This document shows, piece after piece, positions 11,127 through 19,976 of a stretch of 56,004 bases of DNA. Position 1 is the first letter of the stretch. Every line of letters begins with the position of its first letter. The notes below the pieces were generated by a model. It worked only from the letters and a program-made list of their open reading frames with translations, was not told where the DNA came from and ran no database searches. This DNA is from Candidatus Accumulibacter meliphilus (lineage in GTDB: Bacteria; Pseudomonadota; Gammaproteobacteria; Burkholderiales; Rhodocyclaceae), in NCBI GenBank assembly GCA_003332265.1, contig QPGA01000008.1, positions 1-56,004 of the forward strand, in the 5' to 3' direction. The position numbers and the translations under genes were made by a program.

Positions 11127-11286
11127 GTGGTCCAGAGAAAGCCACTTTTGAGTCGGCAGGGGTGCCAGGAAACAAGCCTCATCGTACTTGCCGGGAAGCG
11201 GGCGCGCGCGTGCGTTAAATCACGGAAGACGGCATCTTCGGTTGCGCACTGCCCACAAAATGCATGCAGGGCGGCGGCAGAGGGCT

Positions 11287-11295
11287 TGCTATAAT
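11287..11295 (+). promoter_or_regulatory. Extended -10 promoter of dacC
   Basis: A perfect -10 hexamer TATAAT (11290-11295) is preceded by the extended TGN element (TGC at 11287-11289), 25 bp upstream of the dacC ATG. There is no good -35 at 16-18 bp, consistent with an extended -10 promoter. It reads dacC and probably the downstream dat-DUF493-lipB-lipA genes. Confidence 0.7.
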
Positions 11296-11320
11296 CTGCC
11301 CCTTTGCCGTGAGTCTCGCC

Positions 11321-12454
11321 ATGCTCAAGCTACGATCCCTGTTTTCTGCTCTGCTTTGTCTCCCCGTCCTGGCCTTTGCGCAAGCGCTGCCAACGCCGCC
11401 AGCCTTGGCCGCCAAGTCATGGCTATTGGTCGAAATGACGTCAGGCCAGGAACTCGCCGCCCAGGCGCCCGATGAGCGCCTCGAACCGGCGTCTCTGACT
11501 AAATTGATGACCGCTTATCTCACTTTCTCGGCACTCAAGCAGGGAACGCTCAAGCTCGACCAGGAGGTGCTCATTTCGCGCAAGGCGTGGAAGACAGGCG
11601 GTTCCAGGATGTTCGTCCAGGTCGGTAGCGAGGTCAAAGTCGAGGATCTGATCAAGGGCATGATCGTTCAGTCAGGAAATGACGCCTGCGTCGCCTTGTC
11701 CGAGGCCATTGCCGGCGACGAAGAAAACTTCGCACAGATGATGAATCGCGAAGCGCAGCGACTGGGCATGAAGGGCTCCCATTTCCGCAACTCGAACGGC
11801 TTGCCCGATCCCGATCACTACACCACGGCTCGCGACCTGGCAACTTTGGCCGCCGCGTTGATTCGCGATTTCCCCGAGGAGTACGCCAAGTACTACTCCA
11901 TGAAGGAATATACCTATAACAACATCACGCAGCCGAATCGTAACCGTTTGCTGTGGATCGACCCAACGGTCGACGGTCTCAAGACCGGATACACCGTCGC
12001 CGCGGGCTACTGTCTGGTGTCGTCGGCGAAACGCGGTCCGCGTCGCCTGTTGTCGGTGGTCCTCGGCGCGTCGTCTCCGAGCGTACGCATCCAGGAGTCG
12101 CTCAAGCTGCTCAACTACGGTTTTCAGTTCTATGACGGCGTGCAGTTGTATGCCAAGAACGCACCGGTCTCCAACCTGAAAGTCTGGAAGGGCACGGAAG
12201 CCACGGTCAACATGGGCTTTACCGAGGATCTGGTGATTGTTGTGCCGAAGGGCTTTGGTCCGAAGATCCAGACCGAGCTGGTTTCCCAACAGCCTTTGCT
12301 GGCGCCGGTGAGCGTCGGGCAGACGCTGGCGACGCTGAAAGTCAGCGTCGATGGCAAGCCCTACGGCGACTATCCGGTTGTCGCGCTCGAAGCGGTGCCC
12401 CTCGCGGGAATCGTTGGCCGGATGGTGGACACTGTGCGCATGTGGTTCAACTAG
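11321..12454 (+). CDS. dacC: D-alanyl-D-alanine carboxypeptidase (PBP5/6 type)
   Basis: This low-molecular-weight penicillin-binding protein trims the terminal D-Ala from peptidoglycan pentapeptides. The 377-residue product has a cleavable signal peptide (cleavage near residue 20, AFA-QA), the serine peptidase S11 catalytic domain with S58-L-T-K61, S118-G-N120 and K221-T-G223, and the C-terminal PBP5 beta domain, then a short amphipathic end (IVGRMVDTVRMWFN) that likely holds it on the membrane. The ATG at 11321 was chosen over an upstream in-frame ATG because the signal peptide begins there and a promoter lies in between. dacA is an equally fair name. Confidence 0.95.
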   Translation: MLKLRSLFSALLCLPVLAFAQALPTPPALAAKSWLLVEMTSGQELAAQAPDERLEPASLTKLMTAYLTFSALKQGTLKLDQEVLISRKAWKTGGSRMFVQVGSEVKVEDLIKGMIVQSGNDACVALSEAIAGDEENFAQMMNREAQRLGMKGSHFRNSNGLPDPDHYTTARDLATLAAALIRDFPEEYAKYYSMKEYTYNNITQPNRNRLLWIDPTVDGLKTGYTVAAGYCLVSSAKRGPRRLLSVVLGASSPSVRIQESLKLLNYGFQFYDGVQLYAKNAPVSNLKVWKGTEATVNMGFTEDLVIVVPKGFGPKIQTELVSQQPLLAPVSVGQTLATLKVSVDGKPYGDYPVVALEAVPLAGIVGRMVDTVRMWFN

Positions 12455-12487
12455 CAGCGCGCCAGGAGTGATGAAGGGAAACGGCCG

Positions 12488-13363
12488 ATGACGGCGTATC
12501 TCAACGGGCAATTCCTGCCGCTTGATGAGGCCAGGATTTCGCCGCTTGATCGCGGCTTCCTGTTCGGCGACGGCGCCTACGAAGTGATCCCCGTCTATGC
12601 CCGGCGGGCGTTCCGGCTCGAGCAACACCTGGCGCGGCTGCAACGCACTCTGGACGGTATTGCGCTGGCCAATCCGCATAGCGTCGGCGAGTGGCAGGAA
12701 CGCCTGCAACGGGTGATCAGCGCCAGTGAATTCGACGATCAGTCCTTGTACCTGCAGGTGACGCGTGGTGCCGACAGCAAGCGCGAGCAGAGCTTTCCGA
12801 AAGATCTGCCGCCGACGGTCTTCATCTTCTCGACGGCCTTGCCGGTGTTGACTGCGCAACGCGAGAACGGCATTGCCGTTCTCAGTGCGGTCGACAACCG
12901 CTGGCTGCGCTGCAATCTGAAAACCGTCTCGCTGCTCCCCAACGTGCTCCTGCGCCAGCAGGCGATCGATGTCGGTGCCGCCGAAACGATCCTGCTGCGC
13001 GACGGTATCCTCAGCGAGGGGGCAACGTCGAACATTTTCGTGGTCAAGGACGGCGTGCTGCTGGCGCCGCAGAGGGACCAGCGCATGCTGGCCGGAATTA
13101 CCTACGATCTGGTTCTCGAACTGGCGGCAGCCCATGCCATGCCATGCCAGCTTCGCGACATTGCCGACGCCGAATTGCGCGTCGCCGATGAACTGTGGTT
13201 GAGCTCCTCGACCCGCGAAGTCCTGCCGATCACCCGTCTCGACGGTCTCCCGGTCGGCACCGGCAAGCCCGGCCCGGCCGTACGCAGGATGCAGGCCTGG
13301 TACAGCGCCTACCGCGAGCGCGTCGCGCGCGAGGGTGCAGGCGGTGGTCGCGGCGATGTCTGA
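12488..13363 (+). CDS. dat: D-amino-acid transaminase (fold-type IV PLP enzyme)
   Basis: This fold-type IV aminotransferase most likely interconverts D-alanine and D-glutamate using PLP. The 291-residue product begins with ISPLDRGFLFGDGAYEV, typical of the family. The PLP lysine is K145 in CNLKTVSLLPNVL, and phosphate-binding segments LSEGATSNIFVV and SSSTREVLPIT are present. The R/K pattern suits a D-amino-acid transaminase better than branched-chain IlvE, but aminodeoxychorismate lyase activity cannot be excluded. It lies between dacC and the DUF493 gene, an arrangement common in betaproteobacteria, and overlaps the next gene by 8 bp. Confidence 0.88.
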   Translation: MTAYLNGQFLPLDEARISPLDRGFLFGDGAYEVIPVYARRAFRLEQHLARLQRTLDGIALANPHSVGEWQERLQRVISASEFDDQSLYLQVTRGADSKREQSFPKDLPPTVFIFSTALPVLTAQRENGIAVLSAVDNRWLRCNLKTVSLLPNVLLRQQAIDVGAAETILLRDGILSEGATSNIFVVKDGVLLAPQRDQRMLAGITYDLVLELAAAHAMPCQLRDIADAELRVADELWLSSSTREVLPITRLDGLPVGTGKPGPAVRRMQAWYSAYRERVAREGAGGGRGDV

Positions 13364-13625
13364 AGAACGCGACAGCCTGTTCGACTTCCCCTGCGCTTTT
13401 CCGCTCAAGATCATGGGCCTGGCCGACAGCGCCCTGGCCCAGGAAGTGCTCGCGGTCGTGCTGCGACACGCGCCGGATTTCGACGCCGCGACGATGTGCA
13501 TGCGCGCTTCGAGTGGCGGCAAGTACGTCAGCCTGACCTGCACCATCAACGCCACCAGTCGCGCCCAGCTCGACACCCTGTACAGGGAACTAAGCAGCCA
13601 TCCGCTAGTCAAGATCGTCCTATGA
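13356..13625 (+). CDS. ybeD: DUF493 / YbeD-family protein
   Basis: The 89-residue protein is a small ferredoxin-like alpha/beta protein of the YbeD family (FPLKIMGLADSALAQEVLAVV, then [36 protein letters not shown]). Its biochemical role is not established; its conserved place just before lipB suggests a regulatory link to lipoate metabolism. Start ATG 13356 overlaps the dat gene by 8 bp, and its stop overlaps the lipB ATG, so translation is tightly coupled. Confidence 0.88.
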   Translation: MSEERDSLFDFPCAFPLKIMGLADSALAQEVLAVVLRHAPDFDAATMCMRASSGGKYVSLTCTINATSRAQLDTLYRELSSHPLVKIVL

Positions 13626-14335
13626 GCGACGAAGTGCGGCGCCTTGCGTCGTGTGCGGTAGATGCGGTAGATGCGGAAGTTCGCGCCGGCGAGGGCGATG
13701 CCTTGCCGGGCAGCGCTGTGCAGCCCTGGTTGTTGGTTCGTAATCTCGGGCGCGTCGACTACCAGCAGACCTGGCAGGCGATGATCGACTTCACCGCCGC
13801 GCGCAGCGACGAGACCACCGACGAACTGTGGTGCTGCGAGCACCCGCCGGTGTTCACCCTCGGTCAGGCCGGCCGAGCCGAGCACTTGCTGAGCGATGTT
13901 GGCATCCCGCTGGTGAAGAGCGACCGCGGCGGCCAGATTACCTATCACGGTCCTGGCCAGGTGGTGATTTACGTGCTGCTCGACCTGAGTCGGCGGCGGC
14001 TGAAAGTTCGCGAGCTGGTCAGCGCCATCGAGCAGGCGGTGATCGACCTTCTCGCCGCGCACGGGGTGCTGGCCGAAAGGCATGCTGGCGCGCCGGGAGT
14101 CTATGTCGGCGCGGCCAAAGTTGCGGCGCTTGGTTTGCGCGTGCGCAGGAGCTATAGCTATCACGGCGTCAGTCTGAACGTGGACATGGAGTTGTCGCCT
14201 TTTGCCGCGATCAATCCTTGCGGCTATCCGGGTCTGCCGGTTACGCAGACCAGGGACCTCGGCATTTTTCTGACTCCGTCGCAAGCGGCGACGGCGCTGG
14301 CTGACCATCTGGCAGTACAACTGGAGCGCAGGTAA
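13622..14335 (+). CDS. lipB: Octanoyl-ACP:protein octanoyltransferase
   Basis: LipB moves the octanoyl group from acyl carrier protein to the lipoyl domains of 2-oxoacid dehydrogenases and GcvH. The 237-residue product has the conserved [16 protein letters not shown] segment, the catalytic lysine in [12 protein letters not shown] and the catalytic cysteine in INPCGYPG. The first 30 residues are a poorly conserved extension. It sits in the standard order DUF493-lipB-lipA, with lipA starting 3 bp after its stop. Confidence 0.96.
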   Translation: MSDEVRRLASCAVDAVDAEVRAGEGDALPGSAVQPWLLVRNLGRVDYQQTWQAMIDFTAARSDETTDELWCCEHPPVFTLGQAGRAEHLLSDVGIPLVKSDRGGQITYHGPGQVVIYVLLDLSRRRLKVRELVSAIEQAVIDLLAAHGVLAERHAGAPGVYVGAAKVAALGLRVRRSYSYHGVSLNVDMELSPFAAINPCGYPGLPVTQTRDLGIFLTPSQAATALADHLAVQLERR

Positions 14336-14337
14336 CG

Positions 14338-15327
14338 ATGAGCAATCACGATCAGGACCAGGCGAGCGGCGCAGGCAAGCCGGCCGCCCGGGTCGCCGGA
14401 GTCAAGGAGCGGGGCGAGCTGAAGACGGCGCGCATTCCGATCAAGATCGTTCCGCAGGCGCCGCAGCGCAAGCCGGACTGGATTCGTGTCAAGGCCGGGA
14501 ATGCAACGGGTCGCTTTGGCGAGATCAAGAAAATGCTGCGCGAGCAGAAGCTGCACACCGTTTGCGAAGAGGCCGCTTGCCCGAATATCGGCGAATGCTT
14601 CGGTCGCGGCACGGCGACTTTCATGATTCTTGGCGATGTCTGTACGCGCCGCTGTCCGTTCTGCGACGTCGGCCATGGCAAGCCGCTACCACCGGATGTC
14701 GACGAGCCGGCGCATCTGGCCGATAGCGTTGCCCGCTTGCAGTTGCGCTACGTGGTGATCACCAGCGTCGATCGCGACGACCTGCGCGACGGCGGCGCGC
14801 AGCACTTCGTCGACGTGATCAGCGCCGTGCGTCGCAGCTCGCCGACGACGACCATCGAAACCCTGGTTCCCGATTTCCGTGGGCGTATGGAGATCGCGCT
14901 CGAGGTGCTCGGCAAGTCCTTGCCTGACGTCCTCAACCACAATATGGAAACCGTGCCGCGGCTCTACCGGCAGGCGCGCCCGGGCGCCGATTACGCGCAC
15001 TCGCTGGCCTTCATGAAAGGCTTCAAGGCGCGCTACCCGCAGATTCCGACCAAATCGGGACTGATGGTCGGCCTCGGCGAAACCGACGATGAGATTCTCG
15101 AGGTGCTGCGCGACCTGCGTGCCAACGCTGTCGAAATGCTCACCATCGGTCAATACCTGGCGCCATCCAGCCATCACCTGCCGGTCGCCCGCTACGTGCA
15201 TCCGGATGTCTTCAAGATGTACGAGCAGGAGGCACTGGCGATGGGCTTTACCGGTGCCGCCTGCGGGCCGATGGTGCGTTCGAGCTACTGGGCGGACGTG
15301 CAGGCGGAAAGCGCTGGCGTCGCGTGA
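14338..15327 (+). CDS. lipA: Lipoyl synthase (radical SAM)
   Basis: LipA inserts two sulfur atoms into protein-bound octanoyl groups. The 329-residue product carries both iron-sulfur cluster motifs: the auxiliary cluster CX4CX5C ([12 protein letters not shown]) and the radical SAM CX3CX2C (CTRRCPFC). The conserved RSSY near the C-terminus supplies the unusual serine ligand of the auxiliary cluster. It completes the octanoate-to-lipoate pathway begun by lipB. Confidence 0.98.
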   Translation: MSNHDQDQASGAGKPAARVAGVKERGELKTARIPIKIVPQAPQRKPDWIRVKAGNATGRFGEIKKMLREQKLHTVCEEAACPNIGECFGRGTATFMILGDVCTRRCPFCDVGHGKPLPPDVDEPAHLADSVARLQLRYVVITSVDRDDLRDGGAQHFVDVISAVRRSSPTTTIETLVPDFRGRMEIALEVLGKSLPDVLNHNMETVPRLYRQARPGADYAHSLAFMKGFKARYPQIPTKSGLMVGLGETDDEILEVLRDLRANAVEMLTIGQYLAPSSHHLPVARYVHPDVFKMYEQEALAMGFTGAACGPMVRSSYWADVQAESAGVA

Positions 15328-15395
15328 ACGCGGGTTCGTCGCGCTCAGGCGGTTGAACCATCGGCGGGCTTGGTCGCTTGCCGGATCCGCAGCGC

Positions 15396-15914
15396 TCAGT
15401 TGTAGCGCATGAAGCGCGTCGGATAGTGAGCTGTGGCCCAGGCCATGAACAGATACTTGGCGGTCTTGCCGATGGCCACCGCGGCCAGAATCCCCAGCGA
15501 CGAGACGTCGGCCAGTGCGCAGAAGAGCAGCGCCGGGGTTTGTGGCATCGGTGAGCCGGCAATGATCAGGACTGCCAGCAGGCCCCAGTCTTGCAGCCAT
15601 CCGCTGGCCCGCTGCCAGACGTCCATGCTCACCAGTTCAGGGTAGCGGGCAGCAATGAATTCCCCGCCCAGGTACTGGAAGATCTCGACCAGCACGGCGG
15701 CTCCACAGCCGCTGGCCAGGCCGCAGAGCAGGCCGAGTGTGCGCCAGCGCCGGGGTGCCAGGAGCACGGCCGGGATCAGTACGGCGACGAAGGGGAAGCT
15801 GAAGGTGATCGTGGTCACAAAAGCGATGGTCGCAACGACCAGCGAATAGTGGCGATAGCCGACGCTGCGCATCAGCAGCGTGCGCAAGCGGTTGGGAAGC
15901 AGATGAGTTTTCAT
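15396..15914 (-). CDS. VTT/DedA-family (YqaA-like) membrane protein
   Basis: The 172-residue product looks like a short VTT (formerly SNARE-associated) membrane protein of the YqaA type. It has about four hydrophobic segments (LVVATIAFVTTITFSFPFVAVLIPAVLLAP, a glycine-rich LGLLCGLASGCGAAVLVE re-entrant region, then ADVSSLGILAAVAIGKTAKYLFMAW). The G-x-x-K-x-x-(K/R)-Y/F pattern near the C-terminus (IGKTAKYLFM) is typical. Family members are linked to lipid scrambling or membrane homeostasis. It converges on lipA. The roughly 290 bp upstream of its start holds no gene I can support. Confidence 0.75.
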   Translation of the reverse strand: MKTHLLPNRLRTLLMRSVGYRHYSLVVATIAFVTTITFSFPFVAVLIPAVLLAPRRWRTLGLLCGLASGCGAAVLVEIFQYLGGEFIAARYPELVSMDVWQRASGWLQDWGLLAVLIIAGSPMPQTPALLFCALADVSSLGILAAVAIGKTAKYLFMAWATAHYPTRFMRYN

Positions 15915-16200
15915 TTGCGCATTTCAGGGTAATGCCGCTTTTCGCTTGCTTGCCCGCCGGCGGCCGCGGCGATCACTGTGCGGCTTGTGCGGGCGCCCGC
16001 GAGCAGGCTATCCTTACGCGTTCGCGCCATTGCTGGTCAGTGGATGCCACCGGGGAGGGAGTTTTCATGCGCCGTTTTGCACAAAGTTGGGATTGTAAGC
16101 GCTCTGCCGATCGCTGCGCAGGTTTTGGCGTCGGCTACCCTTGGCCGCTAGCTGGCAGGCGGCAGCCAGTGCTGCTGGCGCTGGTCAGGGTCAGCGTTCG

Positions 16201-16746
16201 GTGAAGCGGCTGTTCGGGCTGCTCGCCCTGGCCTTGACCTTCGCCGCGTTTTCGGGACTGGCCCTGGGCGAATCATCGACGGTCCTCAAGATGAGTGGTG
16301 AGTGGCCGGAAAAGCCGTCAATCCTGGCCGGTCGGGCGAGTTTCTACGGGAAACGATTTACCGGCCGCAAGACCGCATCTGGCAAGGCCTTTCATCACGA
16401 GAACCTGTCGGCGGCCAGCAATCGCTTCCCGCTCGGTACGCTGGTTGCCGTTCGCCGCCCTTTTTCCGCCTCCTGCGTGGTGGTCAGGATCAACGACCGC
16501 ATGGGCCATCGCGGCCGTGTCATCGACCTGTCGCGGGCCGCGGCCGAGTTCCTGGGAATGGTCGAAGTGGGGGTCACCGATGTGGAAATCGTTCCGCTGC
16601 CAAAACCCTTGCTGGGGCACGAACGTGCTTGCACCCTGGCCTTCCTGCCACCGCCACGCCTGCCCGCCGCAGAAGGTCTGCGCTCGGACAGCGCTGCTGA
16701 CGCCCGGCTTGCCGGGGGCCAGGAGTCGGACAACTTCGGGGACTGA
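16201..16746 (+). CDS. Short RlpA-like double-psi beta-barrel protein
   Basis: The 181-residue product has an N-terminal signal sequence (KRLFGLLALALTFAAFSGLALG) and one double-psi beta-barrel domain related to RlpA (GRASFYGKRFTGRKTASGKAF, then VVRINDRMGHRGRVIDLSRAAAEFLGM). There is no lipobox and no SPOR domain, so it is probably a free periplasmic relative of the RlpA at 9108. I chose GTG 16201 because the signal peptide starts there; an in-frame ATG exists at 16141. The last 40 residues look disordered. Whether it has lytic transglycosylase activity cannot be told from sequence. Confidence 0.8.
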   Translation: MKRLFGLLALALTFAAFSGLALGESSTVLKMSGEWPEKPSILAGRASFYGKRFTGRKTASGKAFHHENLSAASNRFPLGTLVAVRRPFSASCVVVRINDRMGHRGRVIDLSRAAAEFLGMVEVGVTDVEIVPLPKPLLGHERACTLAFLPPPRLPAAEGLRSDSAADARLAGGQESDNFGD

Positions 16747-16883
16747 GATCCGCGAGTGGGCGGGCGCATGCCGGCCACCGTCAAGCGCTGGAGTCGATTG
16801 CACGTAGCGGCGCTTGACCGCGAGTGCCAAGCGCGGGAATACTCGTCGGCAGCGTGCCGGCTTGCTTACCAGAGGAGGGGGCG

Positions 16884-18056
16884 ATGAACGAAGTGCTCAA
16901 GAACCAAGTGCCCGCGAGCGAAGTGCCCAAAGGCAAAAAGTCGGTCGCGCTGTCGGGCGTGGTGGCCGGCAACACGGCGATCTGTTCGGTCGGCCGCAAC
17001 GGCAACGATCTCCACTACCGCGGCTACGATGTCATCGCCCTGGCCGAGCACGCTACTTTCGAAGAAGTGGCCTATCTGTTGCTCTACGGGCGTTTGCCGA
17101 GTCTGAACCAGCTCAACCAGTACCGCAAGAAACTGAAGACCTTGCGCGGGCTGCCGGTGCGGCTGCGACCGGTGCTCGAAAACCTGCCGGCGTCGGCGCA
17201 CCCGACTGATGTGCTGCGCAGCGGCTGTTCGGCGCTGGGTACCATTCTGCCCGAGGCGCAGGATCACAACCCCGGTGGCGCGCGCGAGATCGCCGACCGT
17301 CTGATTGCCAGTTTCGGGTCGATGCTGCTGTACTGGTATCACTGGTCGCATAATGGCCGGCGCATCGAAACGGAGACCGACGACGACTCGATCGCGGCGC
17401 ACTTTCTGCATCTGCTCTGCGGCAAGGCGCCCTCGGCTCTGCACGCCGGCAGCCTCGACAAGTCGCTGGTGCTTTATGCCGAGCACGAGTTCAACGCCTC
17501 GACCTTCACCGCGAGAACCATCGCCGGCACCGGCGCCGACCTCTACGCCGCGGTCAGCGGCGCCATCGGCGCGCTCAGCGGTCCTCGACACGGCGGCGCC
17601 AACGAAGCCGCGTTCGAGATTCAGAGCCGCTACAACGATCCGCAGCACGCCGAGAGCGACATCCGCAGCCGGCTGGCGAGGCGGGAAATCATCATTGGCT
17701 TCGGTCACCCCTTGTACACCATCGCCGACCCGCGCCACAAGGTGATCCGTGCCGTTGCGCAGCAACTGTGCAGCGATGGCGACAATCAGACGCTGTTCGA
17801 CATCGCCAGTGGTATCGAGCAGGTGATGTGGGAGCAGAAACGGATGTTCCCCAATGTCGATTGGTTCTCGGGGGTTGTTTACCACATGTTGGCGGTGCCG
17901 ACACCGATGTTCACGCCGCTGTTCGTGATGGCGCGAACCAGTGGCTGGGCAGCGCACATCATCGAGCAACGCATCGACGGCAAGCTGATTCGTCCGTCGG
18001 CGGAGTACGTCGGGCCGGAGGTGCAGGAATTTGTTCCCCTGGCAGAGCGAAAATAG
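16884..18056 (+). CDS. prpC: 2-methylcitrate synthase
   Basis: PrpC condenses propionyl-CoA with oxaloacetate in the methylcitrate cycle. The 390-residue citrate-synthase-fold protein has [27 protein letters not shown] at the N-terminus, the active-site His regions [15 protein letters not shown] and [14 protein letters not shown], and the catalytic Asp region [12 protein letters not shown]. The short form and the [12 protein letters not shown] text favour 2-methylcitrate synthase over the longer allosteric citrate synthase. Start ATG 16884 follows a strong AGAGGAGGGGG ribosome site. prpD follows after a gap containing a dispersed repeat; prpB is absent from the window. Confidence 0.93.
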   Translation: MNEVLKNQVPASEVPKGKKSVALSGVVAGNTAICSVGRNGNDLHYRGYDVIALAEHATFEEVAYLLLYGRLPSLNQLNQYRKKLKTLRGLPVRLRPVLENLPASAHPTDVLRSGCSALGTILPEAQDHNPGGAREIADRLIASFGSMLLYWYHWSHNGRRIETETDDDSIAAHFLHLLCGKAPSALHAGSLDKSLVLYAEHEFNASTFTARTIAGTGADLYAAVSGAIGALSGPRHGGANEAAFEIQSRYNDPQHAESDIRSRLARREIIIGFGHPLYTIADPRHKVIRAVAQQLCSDGDNQTLFDIASGIEQVMWEQKRMFPNVDWFSGVVYHMLAVPTPMFTPLFVMARTSGWAAHIIEQRIDGKLIRPSAEYVGPEVQEFVPLAERK

Positions 18057-18120
18057 AGTCTTGTCGCGCGCCTCTGCCAGGCGGCCGGAAAGGCTCCAGC
18101 AGTCGTTGTTTCGTCGTTAA

Positions 18121-18240
18121 TGTGAAAGTCGCCTATGCGACTCACGAACCTCCCTTCTCCCCCTGCGGGAGAAGGGCCGGGAGAAGAGGGGGACGGTCAT
18201 GACTTTCATCATCCGGGGTATCTCGACTGTCATGACCGTT
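18121..18240 (+). repeat. Dispersed three-hairpin repeat, copy 2
   Basis: This is a complete copy between prpC and prpD. Stem I is AGTCGC-CTAT-GCGACT, stem II is CCCTTCTCCC / GGGAGAAGGG with a 5-base loop, and stem III is ACGGTCATGAC / GTCATGACCGT around about 27 bases. It is preceded by TTAA, as copy 4 is. Sequence between the stems (AAGAGGGGG, and ACTTTCAT after the left arm of stem III) is also conserved among copies. Confidence 0.9.
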
Positions 18241-18277
18241 CGTCGGGATAGTCCGGCACGGCACCAGGAGAAGCAAG

Positions 18278-19720
18278 ATGTCGTCACGAATTCCAGATAC
18301 CCGCCCCGATGCGGACCCGCTACTGGTCGCTATCGCCGACTACGTCCTGGACTACAAGATCGAGTCCGCTAGCGCCTTCAATACCGCCCGCTACTGTCTG
18401 ATCGATGCCCTCGGCTGTGGACTCGAAGCGCTCGCCTATCCTGCTTGCAGCAAGCTGCTCGGACCAGTCGTCCCCGGCACAATGGTCCCGCATGGCGCGC
18501 GCGTCCCGGGTACCTCGTTCCAGCTTGACCCGATCCAGGCGGCCTTCAGCATCGGCACGATGATCCGCTGGCTGGACTTTAACGATACCTGGCTGGCGGC
18601 CGAATGGGGCCACCCCTCGGACAACCTCGGCGGCATTCTGGCCACCGCCGACTGGTTGTCACGGACTCGTCTTGCCAGCGGCGAGGCGCCGCTCCAGATG
18701 CGCCAGGTGCTCGAAGCAATGATCAAGGCTTACGAGATTCAGGGCGTGCTGGCGCTGGAGAACAGCTTCAATCGCGTCGGTCTGGATCATGTGCTGCTGG
18801 TCAAGGTGGCCAGCGCGGCGGTATGCACCTGGCTGCTGGGTGGTGGGCGAGCGCAGATCATCAACGCCGTCTCGCAGGCTTTCGTCGATGGTCAGCCGCT
18901 GCGCACCTATCGGCACGCACCAAACACCGGTTCGCGCAAGTCCTGGGCCGCCGGTGATGCGACCGCGCGTGGGGTCATGCTGGCCTTGTTTTCGGTGAAG
19001 GGTGAAATGGGTTATCCGAGTGCGCTGACGGCCAGGACCTGGGGTTTCCAGGAGGCGCTGTTCAAGGGGCAAGCCTTGCGTGTGCCACGACCGTACGGCA
19101 GCTACGTGATCGAGAACGTCCTCTTCAAGATCAGTTTTCCCGCCGAGTTTCACGCCCAGACGGCGATCGAATGTGCGGTGGATTTGCACCCGCAGGTGCG
19201 GGAAGCGCTCGCCGGCATCGACAAGGTCGTCATTCGCACGCACGAATCGGCGCTGCGCATCATCGACAAAAAAGGGGCGCTGCATAATCCCGCGGATCGC
19301 GATCATTGCCTGCAGTACATGGTCGCTTATGCCCTCATCAACGGCGGACTCAATGCTGACGCTTACGAAGACGAAGCCGCGGCAGACCCGCGCATCGACG
19401 CCTTGCGCGCAAAAATCGAGGTCGTCGAAGACCTGCGCTTCTCGGCGGACTACCTGGATCCCGAGAAGCGCTCGATTGCCAACGCGCTACAGGTTTTTTT
19501 CGCCGACGGCAGCCGCACAGAAGAGCTGCTCTGCGAATACCCGCTGGGCCACCGCCGTCGGCGCGCGGAAGGCATTCCGGTGCTGCTCGAGAAGTTCAGG
19601 AAGCATCTGGCACGCCAATATACTGCCGAGCAGCAGGCAGTCATCCTCGAGTCGTCGCTCGACGTACGCGGTCTGGGGACGCTGGCGGTGAACGATTACG
19701 TGGATCGCTATGTCCCGTGA
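18278..19720 (+). CDS. prpD: 2-methylcitrate dehydratase
   Basis: PrpD dehydrates 2-methylcitrate to 2-methyl-cis-aconitate without an iron-sulfur cluster. The 480-residue product is full length for the MmgE/PrpD family ([61 protein letters not shown], then [17 protein letters not shown]). An AGGAGA ribosome site precedes the ATG. It is 221 bp downstream of prpC with the repeat in between, so the two may not be one tight operon. No acnD/prpF pair is seen, consistent with use of the PrpD route. Confidence 0.95.
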   Translation: MSSRIPDTRPDADPLLVAIADYVLDYKIESASAFNTARYCLIDALGCGLEALAYPACSKLLGPVVPGTMVPHGARVPGTSFQLDPIQAAFSIGTMIRWLDFNDTWLAAEWGHPSDNLGGILATADWLSRTRLASGEAPLQMRQVLEAMIKAYEIQGVLALENSFNRVGLDHVLLVKVASAAVCTWLLGGGRAQIINAVSQAFVDGQPLRTYRHAPNTGSRKSWAAGDATARGVMLALFSVKGEMGYPSALTARTWGFQEALFKGQALRVPRPYGSYVIENVLFKISFPAEFHAQTAIECAVDLHPQVREALAGIDKVVIRTHESALRIIDKKGALHNPADRDHCLQYMVAYALINGGLNADAYEDEAAADPRIDALRAKIEVVEDLRFSADYLDPEKRSIANALQVFFADGSRTEELLCEYPLGHRRRRAEGIPVLLEKFRKHLARQYTAEQQAVILESSLDVRGLGTLAVNDYVDRYVP

Positions 19721-19778
19721 AGCTTTTGCTGCGCCGTCGGCAGGCATTGGCGAGGCGGTGCACTTGGGAGGAGGGAAG

Positions 19779-19964
19779 ATGAGAGGAAATTTCGCCGCCA
19801 TCGCGCTGATCGTGATTGGCGGACTGGCTCTGGCCAGCAACCTGGGCCTGTTCGACGTCGATCTGGGGCAGTTGCTGCGTACCTGGTGGCCTTTGCTGCT
19901 GATCATTCTGGGCATCGGAATGTTTCTGGCGCCCGGCACCGAGCAGCGGAGAAAACGTGATTAG
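19779..19964 (+). CDS. Small two-helix membrane protein (LiaI/LiaF TM-like, DUF5668)
   Basis: The 61-residue product is two hydrophobic helices separated by a short polar turn (FAAIALIVIGGLALASNLGLF, then LLRTWWPLLLIILGIGMFLAPG) with a basic tail. This is the pattern of LiaI-LiaF-like transmembrane proteins, with the characteristic WWPLLLIILG segment. ATG 19779 is preceded by an excellent GGGAGGAGGGA ribosome site; the reading frame is open further upstream, overlapping prpD, but without a better start. Function is unknown. It ends 12 bp before pssA and may be cotranscribed with it. Confidence 0.75.
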   Translation: MRGNFAAIALIVIGGLALASNLGLFDVDLGQLLRTWWPLLLIILGIGMFLAPGTEQRRKRD

Positions 19965-19976
19965 GCGGGGCGCTCG

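Noticed and set aside
11672-14320. 882-codon minus-strand open frame opposite dacC, dat and lipB
   Set aside because: It is a shadow frame of four coupled, motif-confirmed genes; its translation is Arg/His/Gln-rich without motifs.
15932-16204. 90-codon plus-strand frame upstream of the short RlpA-like gene
   Set aside because: There is no ribosome site, no motif and a Cys/Arg-rich composition unlike neighbouring genes.
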